From positions 62,001 to 126,000 of the forward strand of contig NZ_JARXWL010000005.1 in NCBI RefSeq assembly GCF_029893325.1: a stretch of DNA of 64,000 nucleotides, given 5' to 3'. A program made the translations under genes and the position numbers. Position 1 is the first letter of the stretch; each line of letters starts with the position of its first letter. The DNA is from Enterococcus sp. PF1-24. GTDB lineage: Bacteria; Bacillota; Bacilli; Lactobacillales; Enterococcaceae. Positions 52,955 through 62,472 of this stretch are shown here, in pieces. A model generated the notes under the pieces. That model worked only from the letters and a program-made list of their open reading frames with translations. It was not told the DNA's origin and did not search any database.

Positions 52955-53923
52955 ATGGAAAGTTATGGAAGAATTTCGGCAACCGCAAGTTATGTGCCTG
53001 AAAAAGTTGTAACAAATGATGACTTAGCGTCAATAATGGATACTTCTGATGAGTGGATTTATTCCCGCACAGGGATCAAAGAAAGACGTTGTGTCACCAA
53101 TCAAACAACTTCTGATTTATGTATTGAAGTTGCTAAAAAATTGTTGGCAAAGCAAAAACTTTCACCTGAAAGTCTAGACTTTATTATTGTAGCAACTATG
53201 TCACCTGATTATACTTCACCTTCTGTAGCTTGCATGGTGCAAGGGGCAATTGGTGCGAAAAACGCCTTAGCTTTTGATATTAGTGCCGCTTGCTCAGGCT
53301 TTGTTTATGCCTTAGCAACGGGGGATAAGTTCATCCGCACAGGTTCAAAACGGGGCTTAATTATCGGGGGCGAAACCATTTCAAAAATTTTGAATTGGCA
53401 AGACCGCTCAACTGCTGTTCTTTTCGGCGATGGTGCTGGTGGCGTCTTAATGGAAGCTGATAGCCAAAAACATCTCTTAAAGGAAAATTTAATGGCAGAT
53501 GGGACCAGAAGTGCTGCTTTAACGGCTGGCGAATTTGCTAACAACAGTCCTTTCTGGCAAGGAGAAACAGTCAGTGATTACTATTTGCAAATGAATGGTC
53601 GGGATATTTTTGATTTTGCAACTCGAGATGTTGTAAAAAATATCTTAGCGACAGTTGCTGATGAAAAAGATGAAGTTGATTTTTATTTACTGCATCAAGC
53701 CAATCAGCGGATTATTGAAAAAATTGCTCGCAAACTTAAAGTTCCTAGTGAACGCTTTTTAATGAATATGGGCAGCTATGGCAACACATCAGCTGCTAGC
53801 ATCGCCATTTTACTTGATGAAATGGTTGCACAAAAAAAGATTCAAATCGGTTCCAACCAAAAATTGGTGTTAACGGGGTATGGCGGCGGCCTGACATGGG
53901 GCAGCCTATTAATAGCGATTTAA
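52955..53923 (+). CDS. fabH: 3-oxoacyl-ACP synthase III (FabH)
   Basis: A 322-residue condensing enzyme starting fatty-acid synthesis from acetyl-CoA and malonyl-ACP. The catalytic triad is visible: Cys113 (SAACSGF), His247 (LLHQANQ) and Asn277 ([10 protein letters not shown]). GGG near the C-terminus ([10 protein letters not shown]) is family-typical. The ribosome site is only GTGAG, weaker than those of its neighbours. Confidence 0.96.
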   Translation: MESYGRISATASYVPEKVVTNDDLASIMDTSDEWIYSRTGIKERRCVTNQTTSDLCIEVAKKLLAKQKLSPESLDFIIVATMSPDYTSPSVACMVQGAIGAKNALAFDISAACSGFVYALATGDKFIRTGSKRGLIIGGETISKILNWQDRSTAVLFGDGAGGVLMEADSQKHLLKENLMADGTRSAALTAGEFANNSPFWQGETVSDYYLQMNGRDIFDFATRDVVKNILATVADEKDEVDFYLLHQANQRIIEKIARKLKVPSERFLMNMGSYGNTSAASIAILLDEMVAQKKIQIGSNQKLVLTGYGGGLTWGSLLIAI

Positions 53924-53975
53924 CCCCTTCACAAATATAAAAAATAAAAACAAACATATCGGAGGAATAAGCATT

Positions 53976-54206
53976 ATGGTATTCGAAAAAATCCAAGGAA
54001 TCATCGTAGAAGAATTAGGTAAAGAAGCAGAAGAAGTTCAATTAACAACAAACATTCAAGAAGATTTAGAAGCTGATAGCTTAGATTTATTCCAAATCAT
54101 CAACGAAATCGAAGATGAGTTTGACGTGAAAATTGAAGTTGAAGATGGTTTAACAACGGTTCAAGATTTAGTAACTTACGTTGAAAAACAAATCGCAGCA
54201 AAATAA
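53976..54206 (+). CDS. acpP: Acyl carrier protein
   Basis: A 76-residue acidic protein. The phosphopantetheine serine is Ser35 in [10 protein letters not shown], followed by the acidic helix [11 protein letters not shown]. The ribosome site ATCGGAGGA is strong, 8 bases from ATG. It lies between fabH and fabD; the fabK gene expected next is absent. Confidence 0.96.
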   Translation: MVFEKIQGIIVEELGKEAEEVQLTTNIQEDLEADSLDLFQIINEIEDEFDVKIEVEDGLTTVQDLVTYVEKQIAAK

Positions 54207-54216
54207 TTGATTATAC

Positions 54217-54270
54217 AAATAGGGGGCGGGGGAGAATTAGTAACTAATTAATGTCCCAGCCCTCTATTTA
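54217..54270 (+). repeat. Hairpin repeat in the acpP-fabD gap, where fabK is usual
   Basis: ATAGGGGGC (54219-54227) pairs with GCCCTCTAT (54259-54267); after one mismatch GGG pairs with CCC, and TTAG/CTAA forms an inner hairpin. The TCCCAGCCCTCTAT arm resembles the GGGACA / TGTCCC repeats common between enterococcal genes. There is no T run, so read-through to fabD is likely. Confidence 0.6.
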
Positions 54271-54333
54271 TAATGACAGATGTTACATAATGATGCTTTT
54301 ATTAATATTTTTTGAATAAGGAAGATAATAACG

Positions 54334-55266
54334 ATGAAAACAGCCTTTTTATTTAGCGGACAAGGGGCGCAGTACGTTGGGATGGGACAAGAATTATTCC
54401 AAGCTGAAGCAGTTGTTCGCCAAACTTTTGAAGAAGCCAGTGATGCTTTAGGATATGACGTAGCGAAATTATGCTTTGAGGAAAATCCTCAATTGAATCA
54501 AACTGAATATACGCAACCAGCGATTTTAACAGTTAGTGTTGCTTTTTTACGTGTTTTACAAGCGAAAAAATATCCATACGTAGCTGTGGCAGGGTTAAGT
54601 TTAGGAGAGTATAGCGCGTTAATCGCTAGTGGCGCTTTAAGCTTTACAGACGGCATCCGCCTAATTGCTAAACGAGGAAAATATATGGCTAACGCAGCAC
54701 CAGCAGGCGTTGGCAAAATGGTGGCGGTCATGAATACGCCAGTAGAATTAATTGAAGAAAGCTGTCAAGAAGCTAGTGAAGTCGGGATTGTTTCTCCGGC
54801 TAACTACAATACCCCACAACAAATTGTCATTGGTGGTGAAGTGGCAGCGGTTGACCGGGCGGTTGAAATTTTAGCGGCTAAAGGAGCCAAACGCATGATT
54901 CCTTTAAATGTTAGTGGACCTTTCCATACCGCCTTATTACAACCAGCGGCTGAACAATTACGGGAAGCTTTGGCAGAAATTTATTTTAGTGAAATGCAAG
55001 TGCCAGTCATCAGTAATACTACCGCTAAAATCATGCAACCAGCAGAAATTAAAAATTTGCTAGAGCAGCAAGTGATGTCGCCAGTGCGCTTTTTTGAAAG
55101 TATCGCTACTTTACGTGAGTTAGGGGTAGATACTATGGTAGAAATCGGTCCAGGTAAAACTTTAAGTGGCTTTATTCGGAAAATTGATAAATCAATCGCT
55201 ATCAGTCGCGTGGAAGATTTAGCGACATTAGCAGAAACAGAAGTCTTATTAAACAGGGGGACATAA
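54334..55266 (+). CDS. fabD: Malonyl-CoA:ACP transacylase
   Basis: A 310-residue enzyme loading malonate onto ACP. The nucleophile is Ser89 in GLSLGEYSAL, His199 is in GPFHTALL, and FLFSGQGAQYVGMG opens the domain. AAGGAAG precedes the ATG. The stop shares a base with the fabG start (TAATG). Confidence 0.96.
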   Translation: MKTAFLFSGQGAQYVGMGQELFQAEAVVRQTFEEASDALGYDVAKLCFEENPQLNQTEYTQPAILTVSVAFLRVLQAKKYPYVAVAGLSLGEYSALIASGALSFTDGIRLIAKRGKYMANAAPAGVGKMVAVMNTPVELIEESCQEASEVGIVSPANYNTPQQIVIGGEVAAVDRAVEILAAKGAKRMIPLNVSGPFHTALLQPAAEQLREALAEIYFSEMQVPVISNTTAKIMQPAEIKNLLEQQVMSPVRFFESIATLRELGVDTMVEIGPGKTLSGFIRKIDKSIAISRVEDLATLAETEVLLNRGT

Positions 55267-56003
55267 TGGAATTAACAGGAAAAAATGTTTTTGTAACAGG
55301 GAGCACTAGAGGGTTAGGTAAAGCTATCGCCAAAGCTTTTGCTAAAGCGGGCGCTAATATTATTTTAAATGGTCGTGGTGAAATTTCAGCAGAGCAAATT
55401 GCGGAAATCACAGCTTATGATGTGAAATGTATCGGTGTTTCGGGCGATATTTCTAACTTTGAAAGTGCCGGCGAAATGTTTGCCAAAGCTGAAGCGAACT
55501 TAGGTCCAGTTCACATTTTAATCAATAATGCTGGAATTACGAATGATAAATTATTGATTCGCATGAAGGAAGAAGATTTTGAAAGTGTCCTTAAAATTAA
55601 TTTGACAGGAACTTTTAATATGACGCAACATGCTTTGAAAAAAATGATGAAGCTAAGAGAAGGCGTTATTATTAATTTAGCTAGTATCTCTGGTTTAATG
55701 GGGAATTTTGGTCAAGCAAATTATGCGGCCAGTAAAGCTGGTGTGGTTGGTTTTACTAAATCAGTGGCGCGCGAAGCTGCCGCTCGTGGAATTACTTGTA
55801 ATGCCATTGCTCCTGGCTTTATCGAAACAGATATGACGGCAGTTTTATCTGACAAAATTAAAGAACAAACAGTAGCGCAAATTCCATTAGCGAAATATGG
55901 TAGTGCAGCTGATGTTGCTAATACAGCTATCTTTTTAGCAAAAAGTCCATATATTACGGGTCAAGTCATCAATGTTGATGGCGGATTAGTTATGAATGGT
56001 TAA
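55266..56003 (+). CDS. fabG: 3-oxoacyl-ACP reductase (FabG)
   Basis: A 245-residue short-chain dehydrogenase using NADPH. TGSTRGLGKAIA is the coenzyme loop; Ser140 (NLASISG), Tyr153 and Lys157 (NYAASKAG) are catalytic; the NNAG motif is intact. The start overlaps fabD by one base, with AGGGGG just before. Confidence 0.96.
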   Translation: MELTGKNVFVTGSTRGLGKAIAKAFAKAGANIILNGRGEISAEQIAEITAYDVKCIGVSGDISNFESAGEMFAKAEANLGPVHILINNAGITNDKLLIRMKEEDFESVLKINLTGTFNMTQHALKKMMKLREGVIINLASISGLMGNFGQANYAASKAGVVGFTKSVAREAAARGITCNAIAPGFIETDMTAVLSDKIKEQTVAQIPLAKYGSAADVANTAIFLAKSPYITGQVINVDGGLVMNG

Positions 56004-56063
56004 AAAATAAAAAATTACTCAAAAATGCTGAAAATAATTCAGCGTAAATCTGGAGGGAATTAA

Positions 56064-57299
56064 ATGAATCGCGTAGTTATTACAGGTTATGGTGTTGCTT
56101 CTCCAATCGGTAACGACCATGAAACTTTTTTAAAAAGCTTAAAAGAAGGTAAAAATGGGATTGGTCCAATTACAAAATTCGATGCTACAGAAACTGGGAT
56201 TTCTTTAGCGGGTGAAATTAATGACTTTCCATTTGATAAATATTTTATTAAAAAAGATGCTAAACGGATGGATTGGTTTTCAATCTACGGCATTTATGCA
56301 GCATTAGAAGCGTTGGAGATGGCTGATCTAAAAGCCGAAATAATGGATGCTGATCGTTTAGGTGTGATTGTTGGTTCAGGAATTGGTGGTTTACCAACAA
56401 TTCAAGATCAAGTAACTCGCATGAATGAAAAAGGACCAAAACGCGTTTCACCAATGTTTGTGCCAATGTCAATTGCTAATATGGCAGCCGGCAATATTGC
56501 TTTAAAAGTTGGCGCTAAAGGAATTTGTTCAGCAATCGTAACGGCTTGTGCCAGTGGAACACATTCAATCGGGGAAGCTTTCCGTAATATTAAACATGGC
56601 TATGCTGACGCTATTTTAGCTGGTGGGACTGAAGCTTCAATTTGTGAAATTGGTATTTCTGGCTTTGCTTCATTAACAGCTTTATCTTCAGAGTCAGATC
56701 CTGCTAAAGGTTCACGACCTTTTGACGAAAATCGCGATGGTTTCGTAATGGGTGAAGGTGCGGGGATTTTTGTTTTAGAATCATTAGAGCACGCCCAAGC
56801 GCGTGGTGCTGAAATTCTTGGTGAAGTGGTTGGTTATGGCGCTAATTGTGATGCTTACCATATGACGGCCCCAACGCCAGATGGTTCTGGTGCAGCTAAA
56901 GCGATGCAACTTGCGATGGCTGAAGCTGGAATTACCCCTGAACAAGTTGGCTATATTAATGCTCATGGCACAAGTACACCAACTAATGATGGCGCTGAAT
57001 CAAAAGCGATTAAATTAGCTTTAGGTGAAAATTATAAAGATACTTATGTAAGTAGTACTAAATCAATGACAGGCCATCTTTTAGGTGCTGCTGGTGGTGT
57101 GGAAGCTGCTGCTACTTTATTAGCGTTAAGAGAGCAATTTATTCCACCAACCATTAATGTAACGAATCAAGATTCTGAAATTGATATTACTATTGTAAAA
57201 AATCAAAGTCAGTCTGCTGAAATTGAATATGCATTAAGTAACTCATTAGGCTTTGGGGGCCACAATGCAGTTATTTGCTTGAAGCGTTGGGAGGCATAA
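56064..57299 (+). CDS. fabF: 3-oxoacyl-ACP synthase II (FabF)
   Basis: A 411-residue elongation synthase. Cys162 (TACASGTHS), His301 (NAHGTSTPTND) and His338 (SMTGHLLGAAGG) form the active site. GGAGGG lies before the ATG. The 60-base gap after fabG has a small GCTGAA/TTCAGC hairpin. The 7-base gap to accB shows tight operon packing. Confidence 0.96.
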   Translation: MNRVVITGYGVASPIGNDHETFLKSLKEGKNGIGPITKFDATETGISLAGEINDFPFDKYFIKKDAKRMDWFSIYGIYAALEALEMADLKAEIMDADRLGVIVGSGIGGLPTIQDQVTRMNEKGPKRVSPMFVPMSIANMAAGNIALKVGAKGICSAIVTACASGTHSIGEAFRNIKHGYADAILAGGTEASICEIGISGFASLTALSSESDPAKGSRPFDENRDGFVMGEGAGIFVLESLEHAQARGAEILGEVVGYGANCDAYHMTAPTPDGSGAAKAMQLAMAEAGITPEQVGYINAHGTSTPTNDGAESKAIKLALGENYKDTYVSSTKSMTGHLLGAAGGVEAAATLLALREQFIPPTINVTNQDSEIDITIVKNQSQSAEIEYALSNSLGFGGHNAVICLKRWEA

Positions 57300-57306
57300 A
57301 TACATC

Positions 57307-57777
57307 ATGGATATCAATGAAGTGAAAGATTTATTAGCAAAATTTGATGAGTCTTCTTTAAAGGAATTTGAGTTAAAAGAAGGCACTTTTGAATTATATA
57401 TGAATAAAAATGAAATGAGTCGCAGTCTGGCAACACCAACTACAACTGTTGTTGAAGCGAGTCCGGTAGTAGCTGCGCCAGTTGCAGCGGCACCTGTAGC
57501 ACCAGTAGTTGAAGTCCCTGCCGAAAAAGCAGCTGTTGTTTCTGGTACAGAAATCGTTTCACCGATTGTCGGTGTGATTTATTTAAAACCAGCACCTGAT
57601 AAAGCTAATTTTAAAGATTTAGGTGATACTGTGAAAAAAGGCGAAGTGGTTTGTATTGTTGAAGCCATGAAAGTCATGAATGAAATTACTAGCGATGTTG
57701 ATGGTGTAATTAGCGAAATTTTAGTGGAAAATGAACAAGTTGTTGAATTTGGTCAAGCCCTTTTCCGCGTCAAATAA
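57307..57777 (+). CDS. accB: Biotin carboxyl carrier protein of acetyl-CoA carboxylase
   Basis: A 156-residue carrier. The N-terminal helix (MDINEVKDLLAKFDESSL) is followed by an Ala/Pro/Val linker (about 45-75) and the biotinyl domain with Lys122 in VEAMKVMNE. The carrier takes carboxyl from AccC to AccAD. The ribosome site GGGAGG is 12 bases away, inside the fabF end. A hairpin lies between this gene and fabZ. Confidence 0.95.
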   Translation: MDINEVKDLLAKFDESSLKEFELKEGTFELYMNKNEMSRSLATPTTTVVEASPVVAAPVAAAPVAPVVEVPAEKAAVVSGTEIVSPIVGVIYLKPAPDKANFKDLGDTVKKGEVVCIVEAMKVMNEITSDVDGVISEILVENEQVVEFGQALFRVK

Positions 57778-57791
57778 ATAGCTATCTAAAA

Positions 57792-57831
57792 AAACTTGCA
57801 AGCTAAGTGTTTAACAGCTGCTTGCAAGTTT
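57792..57831 (+). other. Intra-operon hairpin between accB and fabZ
   Basis: AAACTTGCAAGC (57792-57803) pairs perfectly with GCTTGCAAGTTT (57820-57831). No immediate T run follows, so it is more likely an RNA-processing or stability element, or a leaky terminator. Confidence 0.6.
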
Positions 57832-57863
57832 AAGGTTGTTTTTTACAGAAAGAGGATTGAGTT

Positions 57864-58283
57864 ATGAATATAGAAGAAATTAAAGCGATTATTCCTCATC
57901 GTTATCCGATGTTACTAATTGACCGGGTAGATGAGTTAGAAGAAGGTAAACGAATTGTCGCTCGTAAAAACGTGACGATTAATGAAGAGTTTTTCCAAGG
58001 GCATTTTCCCCAAGAGCCAGTGATGCCAGGGGTTCTAATTTTAGAAGCTTTAGCGCAAGCTGGCGCGGTTGCTTTGTTGTCTTTAGAAAATTTTCGTGGA
58101 AAAACTGCTTATTTTGGCGGAATTGATAAAGCCAAATTTCGTAAAAAAGTTGTACCAGGTGATACATTAATTTTAGAAGTTGAAATTTTAAAAGTTAAGG
58201 CAGTAGCAGGTATCGGCAAAGGCACCGCCTATGTTAATGGAAAAAAAGTTGCTGAAGCAGAACTGACCTTTATGATTGGATAG
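57864..58283 (+). CDS. fabZ: 3-hydroxyacyl-ACP dehydratase (FabZ)
   Basis: A 139-residue hot-dog-fold dehydratase. His47 ([13 protein letters not shown]) and Glu61 (LILEALAQ) are catalytic; [13 protein letters not shown] opens it. AGAGGA precedes the ATG. Enterococci also carry the isomerising paralogue FabN elsewhere; the place inside the operon makes this FabZ. Confidence 0.95.
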   Translation: MNIEEIKAIIPHRYPMLLIDRVDELEEGKRIVARKNVTINEEFFQGHFPQEPVMPGVLILEALAQAGAVALLSLENFRGKTAYFGGIDKAKFRKKVVPGDTLILEVEILKVKAVAGIGKGTAYVNGKKVAEAELTFMIG

Positions 58284-58290
58284 GTGAATC

Positions 58291-59661
58291 ATGTTTTCTA
58301 AAGTTTTAATTGCAAATCGTGGCGAAATTGCCGTACGAATTATTCGGGCATGCCGAGAAATGGGAGTGCGGACGGTTGCGGTTTATTCTGAAGCCGACCG
58401 AGAAGCTCTTCATACCCAGTTAGCTGATGAAGCCGTTTGTATTGGGCCAGCTAAAGCCAATGATTCTTATTTAAATGTGCAACAAGTTTTAAGTGCAGCG
58501 ATTGTAACCAAAGCAGAAGCGATTCATCCTGGTTTTGGTTTTTTATCTGAAAATAGTCGTTTTGCTTCCATGTGTGAAGAATTAAATTTAGTTTTTATCG
58601 GTCCTAAAAGTGAAACGATTGATGTCATGGGTAATAAAATTAATGCCCGTGCTTTAATGAAAGAAGCTAAGGTACCAGTTATTCCCGGCAGTGACGGCGC
58701 TGTAAAAAGTGTCGCCGAAGCTTTAGCGATTGCCGAACAAATTGGTTATCCGATTATGTTAAAAGCTTCCGCTGGTGGTGGTGGTAAAGGTATTCGTAAA
58801 GTTTTAAATGCTGAAGAATTACCGCAACATTTTGATTCTGCTAGCCAAGAAGCTTTAGCAGCTTTTGGCAATGGTGATATGTATGTGGAAAAAATTATTT
58901 ATCCCGCGCGTCATATTGAAGTGCAGATTTTAGGGGATAATTATGGTAATGTCGTTCATTTAGGAGAAAGAGATTGTTCCTTACAACGCAATAATCAAAA
59001 AGTTTTAGAAGAATCGCCATCGGTGGCTTTAGGTGCCACTAAGCGTCAAGCAATTGGTGATGCGGCAGTTCGTGCGGCTAAGGCGGTTAATTACCAAAAT
59101 GCTGGTACGATTGAATTTTTAATGGATCAAGCTGGCGATTTCTATTTTATGGAAATGAATACACGGATTCAAGTGGAGCATCCGGTAACGGAAATGGTGA
59201 CTGGCGTTGATTTAGTTAAAAAACAAATCGAAGTCGCTGCTGGTGAAGCTTTAAATCTAAAACAAGCGGACATTGAATTTAAAGGTCATGCCATTGAATG
59301 TCGTATTAACGCTGAAAATCCGGCGTTTAATTTTGCAGCTTCACCGGGGACGATTAAAAATCTTTTATTGCCAAGCGGTGGTATGGGATTACGAGTTGAT
59401 AGCGCTATGTATTCTGGCTATGTGATTCCGCCTTACTATGATTCCATGATTGCTAAAATTATTGTTCATGGCAACAATCGCTTTGAAGCTTTAATGAAAA
59501 TGCAACGAGCGTTAGGAGAAATTGTGACAGATGGCATTATTACCAATGCCGAATTCCAATTAGATTTAATCAGTCATCCTGCAGTGATTGCTGGCGATTA
59601 TGATACTGGCTTTTTACAAGAAACTTTCTTGCCAAATTGGCAACCTGATATGAGTGAATAA
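58291..59661 (+). CDS. accC: Acetyl-CoA carboxylase, biotin carboxylase subunit
   Basis: A 456-residue ATP-grasp enzyme carboxylating biotin on AccB. Visible: KVLIANRGEIAVRIIRA start, HPGFGFLSEN, the glycine-rich ATP loop KASAGGGGKGIRK, and EMNTRIQVEHPVTE. It starts 7 bases after fabZ, with TAGGTG as ribosome site. Confidence 0.97.
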   Translation: MFSKVLIANRGEIAVRIIRACREMGVRTVAVYSEADREALHTQLADEAVCIGPAKANDSYLNVQQVLSAAIVTKAEAIHPGFGFLSENSRFASMCEELNLVFIGPKSETIDVMGNKINARALMKEAKVPVIPGSDGAVKSVAEALAIAEQIGYPIMLKASAGGGGKGIRKVLNAEELPQHFDSASQEALAAFGNGDMYVEKIIYPARHIEVQILGDNYGNVVHLGERDCSLQRNNQKVLEESPSVALGATKRQAIGDAAVRAAKAVNYQNAGTIEFLMDQAGDFYFMEMNTRIQVEHPVTEMVTGVDLVKKQIEVAAGEALNLKQADIEFKGHAIECRINAENPAFNFAASPGTIKNLLLPSGGMGLRVDSAMYSGYVIPPYYDSMIAKIIVHGNNRFEALMKMQRALGEIVTDGIITNAEFQLDLISHPAVIAGDYDTGFLQETFLPNWQPDMSE

Positions 59662-59716
59662 GCTAAAATAGAAATGCATCTCATTTTTGAGATGGAATGA
59701 AGGGGAGGAGCTTTCG

Positions 59717-60577
59717 ATGGCGCTTTTCAAAAAGAAAAATTACATTAGAATCCAGCCGAATCGTTTAGAGGAGACCGCCACTAAACCTTCTGTACCAGAT
59801 AATATGTGGGCTAAATGTCCTAGTTGTAAAAGAACTCTTTATACAAAGGAAATGGGTCAAGAGAAGGTCTGTCCGCATTGTGGTTATAGCTTTAGGATCA
59901 GCGCTTGGGAACGTTTGGCGTTAACCGTTGATGATAAAAGCTTTATTGAATGGGATACCGAAGTTGAAACGGAAGATCCTTTAAACTTTCCTAATTATCT
60001 TGAGAAGCTTGAAGCTTTACGAGAAAAAACTGGCTTACATGAAGCGGTGGTTACCGGTCAAGCTTTAATTAAAGATCATAAAATTGCTATCGGTGTGATG
60101 GATGCGAATTTTATCATGGGGAGCATGGGAACAGTCGTCGGTGAAAAAATCTGCCGACTATTTGAACGAGCAACTGAGGAGCAATTACCAGTAGTGATTT
60201 TTACCGCTTCTGGTGGCGCCCGCATGCAAGAAGGCATTTTTTCTTTAATGCAGATGGCAAAAGTTTCCGCAGCTGTGAAACGCCACAGCAACGCTGGTTT
60301 ATTATATATCACCGTCTTAACCGATCCGACAACTGGAGGTGTAACTGCCAGTTTTGCAATGGAAGGGGATATTATTTTAGCGGAACCACAAAGTTTAATT
60401 GGATTTGCTGGTCGTCGCGTAATTGAACAAACAATTAAGCAAGAGTTACCTGAAGATTTCCAGAAAGCTGAATTTTTATTAGCTCATGGCTTTGTGGATC
60501 AAATTGTTCCCCGCTTAGAACTAAGAGAGCGGTTAGGTGTGCTTTTGGAAATTCATAGTTTGAAAGGATGGGATTGA
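59717..60577 (+). CDS. accD: Acetyl-CoA carboxylase, carboxyltransferase beta subunit
   Basis: A 286-residue subunit with an N-terminal zinc ribbon (Cys34, Cys37, Cys52, Cys55) and a crotonase-like core ([32 protein letters not shown]). ATG 59717 has GGGGAGG 8 bases upstream; the frame opens further upstream without such a site. One base separates its stop from accA. Confidence 0.95.
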   Translation: MALFKKKNYIRIQPNRLEETATKPSVPDNMWAKCPSCKRTLYTKEMGQEKVCPHCGYSFRISAWERLALTVDDKSFIEWDTEVETEDPLNFPNYLEKLEALREKTGLHEAVVTGQALIKDHKIAIGVMDANFIMGSMGTVVGEKICRLFERATEEQLPVVIFTASGGARMQEGIFSLMQMAKVSAAVKRHSNAGLLYITVLTDPTTGGVTASFAMEGDIILAEPQSLIGFAGRRVIEQTIKQELPEDFQKAEFLLAHGFVDQIVPRLELRERLGVLLEIHSLKGWD

Positions 60578-60578
60578 A

Positions 60579-61364
60579 ATGAGTATGACTGCAAATGAAA
60601 TTGTTCAGTTAGCCCGTAAACAAGATCGTCCCACCAGTCTCGATTACTTTTTAACTTTATTCGATGACTTTCAAGAGTTTCACGGCGACCGCCTGTTTGC
60701 TGATGACGGTGCGATTGTTGGCGGTGTCGCTACTTTGTCCGGCAAACCAGTAACAGTTATCGGTATTCAAAAAGGAAAAAATCTACAAGATAACATCAAA
60801 AGAAATTTTGGTGCGCCCAATCCCGAAGGCTATCGCAAAGCTTTACGTTTAATGAAGCAAGCGGAAAAATTCGGCCGGCCGGTAATTAATCTGATTAATA
60901 CAGCTGGGGCTTTTTGTGGCGTTGGTGCCGAAGAACGTGGTGAAGGGGAAGCTATCGCTAAAAATTTGATGGAAATGTCAGATTTGAAAGTACCGATTCT
61001 TTCTTTAATTATTGGTGAAGGTGGCAGCGGTGGTGCGCTAGCGTTAGCGGTTGCTGATGAAGTCTGGATGATGGAGCATAGCATCTATGCGATTTTATCA
61101 CCAGAAGGCTTTGCTTCAATTCTTTGGAAAGATGGCTCACGAGCATCAGAGGCAGCTGAGTTAATGAAAATCACTGCTAATGAGCTGTTTGATTTAGCGG
61201 TAATTGACCAGGTGATTCCTGAAACGAAGAACGGCAAATTAATCCCACAAGCTACCATTGATGAAATGTTAAAAAATGCAATCATTGAAAAAATAACTGA
61301 ACTAGCTAAAATTGAAAAAACGCAGCTGTTAAATAATCGCTATCAACGTTTTAGAAAATTTTAA
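60579..61364 (+). CDS. accA: Acetyl-CoA carboxylase, carboxyltransferase alpha subunit
   Basis: A 261-residue partner of Acc[36 protein letters not shown], and [19 protein letters not shown] are family marks. It is shorter than the roughly 319-residue E. coli form because it lacks the N-terminal extension, as usual in Lactobacillales. It is last in the fab-acc operon and a terminator follows. Confidence 0.95.
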   Translation: MSMTANEIVQLARKQDRPTSLDYFLTLFDDFQEFHGDRLFADDGAIVGGVATLSGKPVTVIGIQKGKNLQDNIKRNFGAPNPEGYRKALRLMKQAEKFGRPVINLINTAGAFCGVGAEERGEGEAIAKNLMEMSDLKVPILSLIIGEGGSGGALALAVADEVWMMEHSIYAILSPEGFASILWKDGSRASEAAELMKITANELFDLAVIDQVIPETKNGKLIPQATIDEMLKNAIIEKITELAKIEKTQLLNNRYQRFRKF

Positions 61365-61374
61365 TTTTGAGAAA

Positions 61375-61424
61375 AAAAAGACGCTTAAATTGACTATTAA
61401 TTAGTTGATTGTAAGTGTCTTTTT
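61375..61424 (+). terminator. Terminator of the fab-acc operon
   Basis: AAAGACGCTTA pairs with TAAGTGTCTTT (one wobble), with an inner TTGACTA/TAGTTGA stem and a T5 tail. Confidence 0.85.
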
Positions 61425-61495
61425 GCTTTGTTTTGAATATAAATTAGCATTATTCGCGATAAAATGAATATTTTTACATAGAAACACTTGCGTTA

Positions 61496-61525
61496 TTCAA
61501 AAAAATACTTTATTATGTATATAAT
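61496..61525 (+). promoter_or_regulatory. Promoter of the amino-acid ABC operon
   Basis: TTCAAA (61496-61501), 18 bases, TATAAT (61520-61525). The leader is about 85 bases and I see no T-box or other riboswitch in it. Confidence 0.6.
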
Positions 61526-61615
61526 TCTAATATGTGCTGATTTTAGTGAATATTTATTAGTCTGGAATTGTATTTTAGTTAGACGGGAAATAAAAGATAA
61601 TTGGAGGAATGAAGT

Positions 61616-62446
61616 ATGAAAAAGTTTTTAAGTTTATTAGCAACAGGATTAATGGTAATGACAATGGCAGCTTGCGGTAATGATGCCAAAGCTGAAAGTT
61701 CAAAAACAACAGAGCAAGACTCTTTAACTGCAATTAAAGAAGCAGGCGTGTTAAAAGTTGCCACATCGGCCGATTTTGCTCCTTTTGAATTTCACGCATT
61801 AGTTGATGGTAAAGATAAAATTGTCGGCGCAGATGTTGATTTAATAGCGGAGCTTGCTAAAGACTTAGGGGTCGAAGTGGAATATATGGATATGGAGTTT
61901 AATGCCGTGCTGACAGCTTTACAACAAGGCAAGGTGGATATTGCGATATCAGGGATTTCCGCAACGCTAGAGCGTCAAGAAAGCTTTGATTTTTCCGTGA
62001 ATTATTACAATCCCCCACAAGTAGTGGTGATTAATAAGAAAAATGCGGATGTTTACACTGATTTGGCTTCTTTAAAAGGTAAAAATGTAGGTGCACAAAA
62101 AGGTTCGATTCAAGAAGATATCGTTACCGCGCAACTACCAGATTCAACTAAAGTTTCCGTTCCGAAAGTTCCTAATTTAATTGTTGAATTAAATCAAGGT
62201 TCCATTGAAGCTTTAGTTTTAGAAAAAACGATTGCTGAATCTTATATTTATCAAAATCCTGATTTGATGTTAGCGGAAATTGAATTAACTTCTAGTGAAG
62301 ACGAAGCTTACGCAATTGCTTTACCGAAAGATAGTGGCGACTTAAAAACGGAAATTGATAAAAGTATTCAAAAATTAATTGATAATGGTCAAATTGAAGA
62401 ATTTGTGGATAAAAATATTCAGTTAGCCAATCAACAAGCTGAATAA
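61616..62446 (+). CDS. Amino-acid ABC transporter substrate-binding lipoprotein
   Basis: A 276-residue periplasmic-binding-type lipoprotein (SBP_bac_3). The signal peptide ends in the lipobox TMAAC with Cys20 to be lipidated; then VLKVATSADFAPFEF, GADVDLIAELAKDLG, LQQGKVDIAISGISATLERQ and EAYAIALPKDSG. It captures a polar amino acid outside the membrane; which one cannot be told, though arginine, glutamine or cystine are common. GGAGGAA precedes the ATG. First of three genes. Confidence 0.92.
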   Translation: MKKFLSLLATGLMVMTMAACGNDAKAESSKTTEQDSLTAIKEAGVLKVATSADFAPFEFHALVDGKDKIVGADVDLIAELAKDLGVEVEYMDMEFNAVLTALQQGKVDIAISGISATLERQESFDFSVNYYNPPQVVVINKKNADVYTDLASLKGKNVGAQKGSIQEDIVTAQLPDSTKVSVPKVPNLIVELNQGSIEALVLEKTIAESYIYQNPDLMLAEIELTSSEDEAYAIALPKDSGDLKTEIDKSIQKLIDNGQIEEFVDKNIQLANQQAE

Positions 62447-62472
62447 AACGAAGTGAGTAAGGGGCGAGACGT

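Noticed and set aside
61526-61615. A T-box or amino-acid riboswitch before the ABC transporter
   Set aside because: The leader is too short and has neither the T-box sequence nor a terminator.
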